Positions 28,720 through 37,192 of a stretch of 64,000 bases of DNA are shown here, in pieces (the first letter of the stretch is position 1; each line of letters starts with the position of its first letter). The stretch covers positions 1 to 64,000 of the forward strand of contig NC_019751.1 in the NCBI RefSeq assembly GCF_000317435.1. The letters run 5' to 3'. A program made the position numbers and the translations under genes. This DNA is from Calothrix sp. PCC 6303. GTDB taxonomy: Bacteria; Cyanobacteriota; Cyanobacteriia; Cyanobacteriales; Nostocaceae. Under the pieces are notes generated by a model. It worked only from the letters and a program-made list of their open reading frames with translations. It did not search any database and had not been told where the DNA came from.

Positions 28720-29733
28720 TGTATTCAAACTAGTAGTGTTTTCCAATAAATCTTGGGTTGTATTAACAATAATTTGTGCCGCACCCGTGAAAAACTTCCT
28801 ATCTATAGATGCAGGTTTATCACTTGGTTGATGGTAATGGGGTGTACGGAGATTTGCGGTATCTGTAACTAACACTGCACCGATTCCTTGATACCAGAAT
28901 GGAGCATGATCACTACGGAGGGTATCGGGTGCCAGTAAGCCTTTCATCGGTATGGGTAAAGGTAATACTGAAGGCAAATAAGTATCAGTATCTACAGGGT
29001 GAGAAAAGGCATTGAGTAAAGGTAAATGCTCAGTATCACCTATGACAACCAGAAAATTACCAAGTTTATTGGGGGGAGTTACAGGTAAAGCAGCGGGATA
29101 CTTTTGGCATCCTTCTGTATAGCAAGCATAACCCACCATATCCATTACAATAGCACCTTCCAAGCCCTGAAGTTTTCCAGATTTGGCTACAAATGCGCGA
29201 CTTCCCAAAAGTCCAGCTTCTTCCTTGTCAAAAAAAGCTAATTGGAGAGTGCGAGGTGTGGGATGGGAAGCGAAAATTCTGGCTAATTCCAACGCGACAG
29301 AAACTCCACTACCATTATCATCAGCACCAGGCGATCGCATAACTGTATCATAGTGGGCGGCTACAAGAATCGCTCCTGCTGCCTTGTTAGTTCCCTGACG
29401 TTGGGCAAAAACATTTACACCTTCAGAAAACCTTTGTAGCTGTGGTTTCCAGCCATTTTTTTTCAGTTCATTAGTGATATAGTTTCGAGTACGCGATCGC
29501 TCTCCATCACTATAGCGCTCAAAATCAAGCTTTTGAATATGACTAAATAACCTATCAGCCGAAACCCGCAAAGTATCATCAGTTTTGGCAGGATTTGGAA
29601 CAATGGGTAAAGAATCATCAACTTTAATTGTGTCAATCACCGATGCTGGAGTTTTCACAAAGAAAGTCTTAACACCCACGACTCCCAAAGCTACGAAAAT
29701 CAATAGTACTAGCCAAAACCACTTTTTCATCAT
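28699..29733 (-). CDS. M28 family zinc aminopeptidase, C-terminus rewritten by an insertion sequence
   Basis: This membrane-anchored or secreted peptidase (about 344 residues from ATG 29733; the frame opens at 29775) starts MMKKWFWLVLLIFVALGVVG, a signal anchor. The M28 co-catalytic zinc site is intact: AAHYDTV, GADDNGSGV, FFDKEEAGLLGS, the aspartate in VMDMVGYA and the final histidine in RSDHAPFW. It removes N-terminal amino acids from peptides outside the cytoplasm. The insertion sequence cut the gene after ...NTSDI; the last codons QQF and the stop now come from the element's inverted repeat. Rejoining the flanks gives an original ending EGA-stop of the same length, so activity is probably kept. 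Confidence 0.92.
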   Translation of the reverse strand: MMKKWFWLVLLIFVALGVVGVKTFFVKTPASVIDTIKVDDSLPIVPNPAKTDDTLRVSADRLFSHIQKLDFERYSDGERSRTRNYITNELKKNGWKPQLQRFSEGVNVFAQRQGTNKAAGAILVAAHYDTVMRSPGADDNGSGVSVALELARIFASHPTPRTLQLAFFDKEEAGLLGSRAFVAKSGKLQGLEGAIVMDMVGYACYTEGCQKYPAALPVTPPNKLGNFLVVIGDTEHLPLLNAFSHPVDTDTYLPSVLPLPIPMKGLLAPDTLRSDHAPFWYQGIGAVLVTDTANLRTPHYHQPSDKPASIDRKFFTGAAQIIVNTTQDLLENTTSLNTSDIQQF

Positions 29734-29775
29734 TTTTCCAAGCAAGTTCGACAAGTCGTCATTTGACAGAATCAA

Positions 29776-30077
29776 AAACTTTGCGTAAAGTTCCCAGAAT
29801 AATCAGTAAACATTTATCAGGTTTGACATAATTCCTGAGTTACAATTCCATCGTTCTTAAAGAGATTTATTCCTAATATAGTGTAAGAATACAGAAGTGA
29901 CGAGTTAATTATCAGTAAGTAATTAAGATGAACAATTTTCAGGTAAATAGACCAGACGTAGAGACATTTCGGCTGAACGTCTAGATAATGTTTTGGTATT
30001 TATGTGTAGTCACCTAAAGTCTGCTTTCTCGACATTCACTCGATATTCATCTATATTCCCCTTCTGATTCCAGACCT
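29776..30077. other. Divergent intergenic region
   Basis: About 300 bases between divergent genes. A degenerate GTAGAGAC...AACGTCTA pair (about 29958-29992) resembles the hairpin family at 13504 and 18364. No gene seen. Confidence 0.4.
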
Positions 30078-31265
30078 ATGTTAGACTTGTGGCTGATTTT
30101 TACCTTAGGATTTTTAGGTAGTTTTGGTCACTGCCTGGGGATGTGTAGTCCATTAACCGTTGCTTTTTCCCTATCGAATCAACAAAAATCTCCAACTTTT
30201 TGGCATCAGGTAAAATTCCATACATTACTTAATCTAGGGCGAATATTTAGCTACACAGCAGTTGGTGCAGCTATCGGTGGTGTAGGTTCAATCTTGTTTC
30301 AAAGTGGGCAAATTGCCGGAATAGGTAGTGAATTACGCCAAACAATATCAGTGATTACAGGCTTAATGTTAATTTGGTTTGGCATTGGACATATCAAACC
30401 CGATTTACTACCTCAAATTCCCCTACTGCAACCTCTCCTACAGAGTAAACTCCACAATCACCTCAGTGGGAGAATGACAAAATTAGCGATGCAGAAACAG
30501 CAGTGGACACCCATCTTATTGGGAATGACTTGGGGATTCATGCCATGTGGCTTTTTATACGTAGCCCAAATTAAAGCAGTGGAAACCGGTAACTTTCAGA
30601 TGGGTGCAGTCACAATGTTAGCATTTGGGATGGGAACATTACCAATGATGGCAGGTGTAGGAATTTCCATCTCCATGGTGAGTCAAGATCAGCGTAGTCA
30701 ATTATTCCGTCTTAGTGGTTGGGTGACGTTACTCATCGGTATAATTACTTTGCTGCGAACTGGCGACACCATGACAGATTATACAGGACATGCAGCTTTA
30801 CTTTGTTTAATATTGGCATTAATTGCCCGTCCTATTAGCCCTTGGTGGGATTTTCCCCTATCTTGCCGTCGTGCTTTGGGAGTTGGGGCTTATTTATTAG
30901 CAGTTACCCACACTTCTCACATGATAGAACATTCCCTACAGTGGAATTTCTCAGCTTTGGCATTTTTGCCTCCGAATTTCCAACAGGGAATGATTGCGGG
31001 AGTCATTGCCTTGCTATTGATAACTCCCGCAGCTTTTACAAGTTTTGATAGATTCCAAAAAGTGCTGGGTGAAAATTGGCGAAAAATTCACCTTTTGAGT
31101 GTTCCTGCTTTGATTTTCGCAGTTATCCACACCATCTTAATTGGTTCCCATTACCTGGGTTCATCCCGTTTCAACTGGGCAAACCAATCTGCCATAGTTT
31201 TACTGGTGGTAGTCAGTTTTGGGGTTCTGATTTTGCGTTGTAAGAAAACTAAAAGCCGGAATTAA
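30078..31265 (+). CDS. TauE/SafE-like (UreH_2) membrane protein fused to a ferric-reductase-like domain
   Basis: The N-terminal 230 residues form a six-helix UreH_2/DsbD-like transporter domain with the cysteine motif GSFGHCLGMCSP and a second motif GFMPCGFLY, the pattern seen in CcoS-neighbour and thiol or metal transporters. The C-terminal 150 residues add about five helices with histidines (HTSHMIEH, KIHLLSVPALIFAVIHTIL) like YedZ/ferric-reductase cytochrome b domains that bind heme. A role in copper or heme/thiol handling across the membrane is inferred. It converges on the peroxiredoxin gene with only 6 bases between them. Confidence 0.78.
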   Translation: MLDLWLIFTLGFLGSFGHCLGMCSPLTVAFSLSNQQKSPTFWHQVKFHTLLNLGRIFSYTAVGAAIGGVGSILFQSGQIAGIGSELRQTISVITGLMLIWFGIGHIKPDLLPQIPLLQPLLQSKLHNHLSGRMTKLAMQKQQWTPILLGMTWGFMPCGFLYVAQIKAVETGNFQMGAVTMLAFGMGTLPMMAGVGISISMVSQDQRSQLFRLSGWVTLLIGIITLLRTGDTMTDYTGHAALLCLILALIARPISPWWDFPLSCRRALGVGAYLLAVTHTSHMIEHSLQWNFSALAFLPPNFQQGMIAGVIALLLITPAAFTSFDRFQKVLGENWRKIHLLSVPALIFAVIHTILIGSHYLGSSRFNWANQSAIVLLVVVSFGVLILRCKKTKSRN

Positions 31266-31271
31266 AAACAG

Positions 31272-31847
31272 TTATACCTTTTGCTGTAACTCCTGTAACC
31301 GGGCAAAGACTTCTTGACTGTGAATATTGGGATTAACTTTGACAAAAGTCTCCCGCAGAATGCCTTCAGGATCAATAATAAAACTATGGCGGCTAGAAAT
31401 AAAGCTCATCCATGAACCGTAAGCTTTGCTAACTTCACCTTGAGTATCAGCTAAAAGGGGAAATTTTAATCCTTCAGAATCACAAAACTCAGCATGTGAG
31501 TCCACATCGTCAGCGCTAATTCCGATGATTTGGGCATTTTTTTCCAAATATTTAGGTAAGTCCTGCTGAAAACGCCTTGCTTCTATGGTGCAGCCGGAGG
31601 TAAAATCTTTGGGATAAAAGTAAACAACTACCCATTTTCCTCGCAAATCAGAGAGGGATATTTTTCCATCTCCAGTGTTGGTAGGCAATGAAAAATCTGG
31701 TGCTGGTTGGTTAATTTCAGGTAATTTACCACCCAAAGCTTGTGCTGTGGGAGTAGAGTTGAAGTATCCTAGGCAAGTTAAAACAAGCACGAGGAAAATA
31801 TGAATAAAATTGCGACGAGAAATCATTGATACAGACCGAAATAACAT
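31272..31847 (-). CDS. Exported peroxiredoxin of the BCP/PrxQ type
   Basis: The N-terminus has a twin-arginine pattern SRRNFIH followed by a hydrophobic stretch and an AQALG cleavage-like site, so the protein is probably exported to the periplasm or thylakoid lumen by Tat. The thioredoxin fold follows with peroxidatic Cys86 in FTSGCTIEA. The usual PrxQ resolving cysteine five residues later is an arginine here; Cys122 in EFCDSEG may replace it. It would reduce hydrogen peroxide and alkyl hydroperoxides. The internal start MISRRNF (31826) is as likely as 31847. Confidence 0.9.
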   Translation of the reverse strand: MLFRSVSMISRRNFIHIFLVLVLTCLGYFNSTPTAQALGGKLPEINQPAPDFSLPTNTGDGKISLSDLRGKWVVVYFYPKDFTSGCTIEARRFQQDLPKYLEKNAQIIGISADDVDSHAEFCDSEGLKFPLLADTQGEVSKAYGSWMSFISSRHSFIIDPEGILRETFVKVNPNIHSQEVFARLQELQQKV

Positions 31848-31913
31848 CTGTTTATCAGTGTACAGATGAAATTGCGATCGCTAACCAGGATAAACCATGA
31901 TAACTGTGTGCTG

Positions 31914-32144
31914 TTAACTGTTCGCAGATTCAGCCGACTCAATATATTGACTTTCCATCAAAAATACACCACGACTAAATTTTACACTCCAGTAACCACC
32001 TGGACGACGGTCGAGTACCACACCAATTTCCCCAACTTGCACAACGTCGGGAGGACGTAACATGGGTACAGAATCGGCTGTTTTCACATATTGGGGCAAA
32101 GTAACAATCCGAACTTTACTTCCGACCTTGAATTCTGGAGACAT
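31914..32144 (-). CDS. sipA: SipA-like regulatory protein (DUF3148)
   Basis: A 76-residue SH3-like protein matching cyanobacterial SipA: EFKVGSKVRIVTLPQYVKTAD, MLRPPDVVQVGEIGVVLDRRPGGYW and a C-terminal GVFLMESQYIE. In Synechococcus SipA binds the histidine kinase NblS and other regulators in high-light and nutrient stress signalling. It stands 66 bases upstream of the peroxiredoxin gene on the same strand, so the two could be cotranscribed, a combination that would suit light or oxidative stress. Confidence 0.88.
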   Translation of the reverse strand: MSPEFKVGSKVRIVTLPQYVKTADSVPMLRPPDVVQVGEIGVVLDRRPGGYWSVKFSRGVFLMESQYIESAESANS

Positions 32145-32167
32145 AGTGACTAGTAAATATGATCATC

Positions 32168-32211
32168 AATTCTAGATTTTAGATTACATATCGAATCTAA
32201 AATCTAAAATT
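32168..32211. repeat. Long near-perfect hairpin upstream of sipA
   Basis: AATTCTAGATTTTAGATT (32168-32185) pairs with AATCTAAAATCTAAAATT (32194-32211) over 18 bp with one mismatch and an 8-base loop. This TTTAGATT-type palindrome is a common cyanobacterial repeat; here it lies between the LTxxQ gene end and sipA and may terminate the former. Confidence 0.7.
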
Positions 32212-32353
32212 GCCAAGATACCACTATCAAACACGAAAAATAACTACAAGTCCAGCTAGATATTCTTCTAATGGTACTTTGATCATTTCTGATACAGGTA
32301 AACCCTATTTATAGATTTTCTTACCTTCTGCCGACCTGTACTAGTTTGTTCTA

Positions 32354-32767
32354 TTATTTAGGTTGTTGACTCCGACGATACTCTTGTAATTGTTTCTTCT
32401 GTTCAGCAGTCAGAACACCTTCCATCTCCTTTTGGGAGGAAATCATAATTTGACGAAGGCTTTGTTGCTGTTGTTGAGTGAACTTGACATTAGCAAAAGC
32501 GTCTCTAGGATTCTGCCCTGCTTTCATTGCAGCTTCAATTTGCTGAATCTGCTGCTTCGTCATCACGTTTTTGACTTGGGTACGTACTTTTGTGCGGATT
32601 TTTTCAATATCCTGTTGTTGTTTAGCTGATAGCTTGATACTTGGTGGTTGTGCTTGCGCTAGTTGTTGTGTAGATGTGGAGGGAGTTTTAGCGTTAGCAT
32701 TGTGGGGTAAAGCGATTAAAGTCAATGCAATAGCACTAGCAAGCAAGGGAAGTTTTTTGTAGTTCAT
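32354..32767 (-). CDS. Periplasmic LTxxQ (Spy/CpxP-like) protein
   Basis: A 137-residue exported protein: signal peptide MNYKKLPLLASAIALTLIAL ending near ANA, then a helical, glutamine-rich domain with repeated Spy/CpxP-type elements (KLSAKQQQDIEKIRTKV, KFTQQQQQSLRQIM, VLTAEQKKQLQEY). Spy/CpxP proteins are periplasmic chaperones or metal-stress sensors that restrain envelope-stress kinases. A second member follows upstream at 33087, and a two-component pair is divergent from that one, as in Cpx-like arrangements. Chaperone activity is inferred from the fold pattern. Confidence 0.78.
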   Translation of the reverse strand: MNYKKLPLLASAIALTLIALPHNANAKTPSTSTQQLAQAQPPSIKLSAKQQQDIEKIRTKVRTQVKNVMTKQQIQQIEAAMKAGQNPRDAFANVKFTQQQQQSLRQIMISSQKEMEGVLTAEQKKQLQEYRRSQQPK

Positions 32768-33014
32768 TGTAAATTTTCTGGTTAGTTCTCACTATTATAG
32801 AAACTCTGAAGACAAACCTATGTCAGAGAAATTATGGATTTTGTCTAAGTTCATATAATCTAATGATTTTAAGGGCAAATATAGCGAAATCCAATCAAAT
32901 ATCAGGAAAAAATCTATTTATAGCAAGATATATTCTCTGTTTTTATGGTACAGATGAAGATTTATCTCAACAATTTAATTGTTAAAGTTGATGTGATCGT
33001 AGCCTAATATTGTA

Positions 33015-33043
33015 GAAAAAAGGTGAACAATTTTTGTTCACCT
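33015..33043 (-). terminator. Minus-strand terminator after the second LTxxQ gene
   Basis: AGGTGAACAA and TTGTTCACCT (33021-33043) form a perfect 10-bp stem with a 3-base loop; on the minus strand six T follow. It ends the gene at 33087-33560. The rest of the 32768-33086 gap is AT-rich without a gene. Confidence 0.85.
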
Positions 33044-33086
33044 GGGTGTTAAAGGAGCTATTGAGACATGAAAAAGCGGTTTAAAA

Positions 33087-33560
33087 TTAGGAATTAGATG
33101 TCTGATTTGCAGATGGACGACGATTACTACGTCTATTTTGTTTCATCTCTTCTAATTTTTGTCTTTGTTCGGGTGTCAAAATACCATTTATCTGCTGTTT
33201 CTTGGACTCCATAATTTGCTTGATTTGGTTCTTTTGGGCATCAGTTAAATTCAGTTGTTTGAACCCTCTACCTTTTTTATCAGATGGATTTAAACTTTCT
33301 AATTGAGCGCGTTGTTCGGAAGTAAGAACATTATTAATAATTTCCGAACGACCCTGTTTATTAATTTCAGATATTTGATTGCGCTGTGCTTCTGTCAATC
33401 CGAGTTTTTCAAATTTAGCACCTTTTTTCCACTCTTTACTCTGCATTTGCCCTTGAAGATGCGGTGCATTCACATCATTTTGAGCATTTGCTGTAAAGGA
33501 AGTACTAGTTAAAGTTAGGGCAACAAGACCAGCGGCAAGTGATAAAGCTTTGAGATTCAT
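33087..33560 (-). CDS. Periplasmic LTxxQ (Spy/CpxP-like) protein
   Basis: A 157-residue exported helical protein. Signal peptide MNLKALSLAAGLVALTLTST to about residue 26, then two paired repeats typical of Spy/CpxP: LGLTEAQRNQISEINKQ...VLTSEQRAQLESL and LNLTDAQKNQIKQIMESK...ILTPEQRQKLEEM, each an LTxxQ motif followed by a second helix. The tail is basic and asparagine-rich. It is divergently transcribed from the histidine kinase gene, with 194 bases between the starts, and has its own terminator. Confidence 0.83.
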   Translation of the reverse strand: MNLKALSLAAGLVALTLTSTSFTANAQNDVNAPHLQGQMQSKEWKKGAKFEKLGLTEAQRNQISEINKQGRSEIINNVLTSEQRAQLESLNPSDKKGRGFKQLNLTDAQKNQIKQIMESKKQQINGILTPEQRQKLEEMKQNRRSNRRPSANQTSNS

Positions 33561-33754
33561 AATCGTTTTTTAGAGTTGTTCAAGTTTTCGCTTCGATAAC
33601 ACCATCATATAAACCACTAAGCTGAACGTATATAGAGAAAAAGTCATTATTACGAATATGACTTTAGTCATGATTCAGCTTTAAATTATTTAGAAAACAA
33701 CTATAAATATGCTAATTATAGGAAATAAATATTTATTTTGGAACCAAAGCAATA

Positions 33755-35002
33755 ATGAATCGTCATATTACATTCTCTAATCATCCTTTTCGCTTTCTAA
33801 TTTATTTAGAATGGATTTTACTAGCCATTACGGCTTTAACTTCATTACTGCCATCACGTCATCAGGATGAAAGTCATCCAGAATTAACAATTTTTCTATT
33901 TATAATTTTTGCCATCATGGGTTTAAAATTGCCGATGGCAAATGAAATTCAGAAAATCTTTTATACAGCGGCTCAAATCATCTTAATTATTATCATCAAT
34001 TATTATTGGGTGAAAGCATTTGGTCTTTTTCCTGTGATATTTTTGATCTTAGTCATCCGTAGTTGTCTAATTTTTGAGTTATCAGGAAGACTAGTTGTTA
34101 CTAGTTTATCTTTTGGATTATTTATCTATACTTTAACAAATAGGATGAATAATTCACCTGCACGTTTAGCTCCTTTAGCACCAATATATAGGGAAAAGTT
34201 TCGTTTTTTCGGTTTTAATATAGCAATTTTATTTTGTATAACATTAGTTTTTATTTTACTTTTAATGAATACTGTTTTATCAGAACGCAAAAGTAAAGAA
34301 GAATTAGCAGTTGCCAATAAAAAACTCAGAGAGTATGCTCTGAAAATAGAAAATCAAGCCACTTTAGAAGAGAGGAATCGCATCGCTAGAGAAATTCATG
34401 ACTCATTAGGACATTCCTTAACTGCTTTGAACTTGCAATTAGAAACAGGTTTAAAACTTTGGCAATCTAATCCAAATAAAGCTAAAGAATTCTTAACCCG
34501 TGCCAAAGGACTTGGTTCTACAGCACTTCAAGAAGTCAGAGATTCGGTTTCAGCTATCCGTTCTTATAAAGATTCCTATGGAGTATCGCATAATATTCAA
34601 CCTTGGCAAGAAGAATCATTTGAAAAAGCGATAATTGCACTTTTAAATGATGTGAAACATTCTACAGATGTAGCTCCACTATATACAATCAGTTTAGAAG
34701 AACCTTTGACAAATGATATTAATATTCCCATCTATCGGATTATTCAAGAATCTTTAACTAATATTTGTAAATATGCAAAAGCCAGTGAAATTAGATTAGA
34801 ATTATTTACCTCACGGAGAAAATTGCATTTACAAATACAAGATAATGGTGTTGGCTTTAATCCTGGACAAAATACTACAGGGTTTGGGTTGCAGAGTATG
34901 TGCGATCGCGCGATGGCTTTAGGTGGTAATTTGGAGATAGAAACATCTCCCGGTCAAGGTTGTATGATTACAGTGATAATTCCTTTGGGGAAGTATGATT
35001 AA
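33755..35002 (+). CDS. NarL-type sensor histidine kinase
   Basis: The N-terminal 175 residues hold about six hydrophobic helices (FLIYLEWILLAITALTSL onward) with no large periplasmic domain, as in DesK-like sensors. A coiled coil leads to the HisKA_3 dimerisation domain with EERNRIAREIHDSLGHSLTA, the histidine in EIHD being the phosphorylation site. The HATPase domain shows DNGVGFNP and GFGLQSMCDRA. The stop overlaps the response regulator start by 8 bases, so they form a translationally coupled pair. The signal is unknown; a membrane-state sensor is likely from the topology. Confidence 0.92.
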   Translation: MNRHITFSNHPFRFLIYLEWILLAITALTSLLPSRHQDESHPELTIFLFIIFAIMGLKLPMANEIQKIFYTAAQIILIIIINYYWVKAFGLFPVIFLILVIRSCLIFELSGRLVVTSLSFGLFIYTLTNRMNNSPARLAPLAPIYREKFRFFGFNIAILFCITLVFILLLMNTVLSERKSKEELAVANKKLREYALKIENQATLEERNRIAREIHDSLGHSLTALNLQLETGLKLWQSNPNKAKEFLTRAKGLGSTALQEVRDSVSAIRSYKDSYGVSHNIQPWQEESFEKAIIALLNDVKHSTDVAPLYTISLEEPLTNDINIPIYRIIQESLTNICKYAKASEIRLELFTSRRKLHLQIQDNGVGFNPGQNTTGFGLQSMCDRAMALGGNLEIETSPGQGCMITVIIPLGKYD

Positions 35003-35651
35003 AGTTTTAATAGTTGATGATCAACATTTAATCCGTCAAGGTTTACGGACATTATTAGAACTAGAACCAGATTTAGAAGTAGTTGGGGAAGCTGAAAATG
35101 GCAAAGAAGCAATTAAGTTGGTGGCAGAACTAACTCCTGAAGTGGTATTAATGGATATTAGAATGCCAATTATGGACGGTGTTGCCGCAGCGCTAGAAAT
35201 TCAAAGCCAATATCATCAAGTTAAAGTCTTATTTTTAACTACATTTGATGACGAGAACTATGTAACCTCAGCTTTAAAAAATGGGGCAATGGGTTATTTG
35301 CTCAAAGATACACCATCAGAGGAGCTAGCCGTAGCTATTCGCGCTGTTCACAAGGGGTATACTCAGTTAGGACCTGGGATTATCAAAAAGATTTTGACGC
35401 AATTTCCCCCTACAAATCCTGTATCCACACAAACACCACCAACTGTGTTGGCTGAACTTACACCACGGGAAACTGAAGTTTTACATCTGATTGCTAACGG
35501 TGCGAATAACAGGGAAATAGCGCAGCAACTGTATATTTCTGAAGGAACAGTTAAAAATCACGTTACGAATATATTAAACCGTTTGAACTTACGCGATCGC
35601 ACTCAAGCTGCAATCTTTGCAAAAGAGTGGGGAATTGGCAATAATCAGTAA
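34995..35651 (+). CDS. NarL/LuxR-type response regulator
   Basis: The 218-residue protein has a receiver domain with the acidic pair in IVDDQHL, the phospho-acceptor aspartate in VVLMDIRMPIMDG and the lysine in GYLLKDTP, followed by a linker and a LuxR-type helix-turn-helix (LTPRETEVLHLIANGANNRE, YISEGTVKNHVTNILNRL). It is the partner of the overlapping histidine kinase and should bind promoters, the nearby LTxxQ genes being natural candidates, though no operator was identified. Confidence 0.94.
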   Translation: MIKVLIVDDQHLIRQGLRTLLELEPDLEVVGEAENGKEAIKLVAELTPEVVLMDIRMPIMDGVAAALEIQSQYHQVKVLFLTTFDDENYVTSALKNGAMGYLLKDTPSEELAVAIRAVHKGYTQLGPGIIKKILTQFPPTNPVSTQTPPTVLAELTPRETEVLHLIANGANNREIAQQLYISEGTVKNHVTNILNRLNLRDRTQAAIFAKEWGIGNNQ

Positions 35652-35657
35652 AATTTA

Positions 35658-36095
35658 TTACCCCTTTTTAAATAAGCTTAAACATTCCTCCCGTAAAACT
35701 CCCCTTGTTACACGGATATTTCTAAAACTTTTGGCAATCACCTCTTCGCAGGATATATCAATCTGCGATTGATTCACCTCAACAAGATCTATAATCGAAG
35801 CACCGTAAATAATTTCGGATATTCCTGCCCATATACAAGCTGTTGCACACATCGGGCATGGCTCACCAGTGGTATAGATAGTATATCCCTCTAAAGATGG
35901 ATTTTTTAACTTAGCAGTCAATTTACGGATAACATTAATTTCAGCATGTGCCGAAGGATCGTGATCTTGTTTAACTGTATTATGTGCTATGGCAAACACT
36001 TCTCCATCTTTAACCAAGACTGCACCGTATGGAGCATCTCCTTTTTTTGCTGCTTCTAAGGCAACACGCATAAAATTATGGTCATCCATTATCAA
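35658..36095 (-). CDS. Nucleoside/guanine deaminase of the CDA fold
   Basis: A 145-residue zinc-dependent deaminase. The zinc ligands are in HAEINVIRKL and PCPMCATACIWAG (HAE...PCxxC), the catalytic glutamate being in HAE. The sequence (MRVALEAAKKGDAPYGAVLV, VAHNTVKQDHDPSAH-type) resembles guanine deaminase and nucleoside deaminases more than tRNA adenosine deaminase TadA. It converges on the response regulator gene with 6 bases between stops. Exact substrate not decidable by eye. Confidence 0.9.
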   Translation of the reverse strand: MIMDDHNFMRVALEAAKKGDAPYGAVLVKDGEVFAIAHNTVKQDHDPSAHAEINVIRKLTAKLKNPSLEGYTIYTTGEPCPMCATACIWAGISEIIYGASIIDLVEVNQSQIDISCEEVIAKSFRNIRVTRGVLREECLSLFKKG

Positions 36096-36250
36096 TTTTT
36101 AATCCATTAATAATAAATATACTTGCACTTTTACTATTTTGTTTACAGATTAACTGTATATGACACAAAATTAATTTTAAGTTATAACATGAGCAATATC
36201 AATTCTAGCTTTATTCCTATCATTATTACTAACTAATCAGCAAAGTAGAT

Positions 36251-37039
36251 ATGTTACTCAGTCGAGAACGAACAGATTTTTACTTAAAGGACTTAGAAAC
36301 ACCAGCAGGTAAAGTTGTAAGCTTAACTATCGCTGGATTAGTTTTGCTGTCGTCAGGAATTTTTGTATTAGAAACGTACAATATTCCTGAAACACTTCAT
36401 CTCTACTTACAGCTATTAGATAAATTCATCGTTGTAATTTTTACAATCGAATATGGGTTGCGTTTATGGAGTGCAGAAAATAAAGTCAAATATTTGTTTA
36501 GCTTCTACTCAATTATTGACTTAATGGCGATTTTGCCATTTTTATTCGGCATAGCAGATATTAGTTTTATTCGTTTACTGCGATGGTTTAGAATTTTAAG
36601 ATTGCTACGATTTATTGATCGTAAATATCTACTTGGTGTTAGCACTGAAGATGGAAGTATTTTCGCCAGAATTTTATTTACGCTCTTTGCAATTATATTT
36701 GTTTACTCTGGTTTAATTTATCAAGTGGAGCATCCTGTTAATCCAGATGTGTTTGCCACATTTTTAGATGCATTTTACTTCTCCATCGTCACAATGACAA
36801 CTGTGGGTTTCGGAGATGTAACTCCTATTTCCGAATTCGGACGGTTTTTAACAGTATTAATGATATTAACTGGAATTGCCTTAATTCCTTGGCAAGTTGG
36901 AGATTTAATTAGACGATTGGTAAAAACAGCTAATCAAGTTGAAACAATTTGCTTAGGTTGTGGTTTGGTATTTCATGATATTGATGCCCAATTTTGCAAA
37001 AGATGCGGCAGAAAACTCAAACCAGAACAAGGACTTTGA
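36251..37039 (+). CDS. Voltage-sensor-type potassium channel with C-terminal zinc ribbon
   Basis: This 262-residue ion channel has six membrane helices. The fourth (about 107-121) carries regularly spaced arginines in RLLRWFRILRLLRF, the mark of a voltage sensor. The pore loop has the potassium filter TMTTVGFGD (181-189). After the last helix comes a short zinc ribbon with CLGCG and CKRCG pairs (Cys234, 237, 249, 252). It would pass potassium across the plasma or thylakoid membrane. The zinc ribbon tail could serve assembly or regulation; that is inference. Confidence 0.88.
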   Translation: MLLSRERTDFYLKDLETPAGKVVSLTIAGLVLLSSGIFVLETYNIPETLHLYLQLLDKFIVVIFTIEYGLRLWSAENKVKYLFSFYSIIDLMAILPFLFGIADISFIRLLRWFRILRLLRFIDRKYLLGVSTEDGSIFARILFTLFAIIFVYSGLIYQVEHPVNPDVFATFLDAFYFSIVTMTTVGFGDVTPISEFGRFLTVLMILTGIALIPWQVGDLIRRLVKTANQVETICLGCGLVFHDIDAQFCKRCGRKLKPEQGL

Positions 37040-37192
37040 TTGAAGAGGCAGGGGGAAAAGGAACAAGAAGCGGGGGGACTGAGCTATTTCGCCTTGCGTA
37101 GAGCAGAGTGTAACATGCCTTTGCAGTGCAAGCTCCCGTTCCAGTTTTCCCCCTTGCTCCCTGCCCCCTGCCCCTTTTCCTCGCCTATTGGT
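37040..37192. repeat. Inverted GGCAGGGGGAAAAGG-type repeat
   Basis: GAGGCAGGGGGAAAAGGAAC after the channel stop is answered by CCCTGCCCCTTTTCCTCGCC about 120 bases later, an imperfect inverted pair of a type common in filamentous cyanobacteria. It separates two convergent genes and may stop both. Confidence 0.5.
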
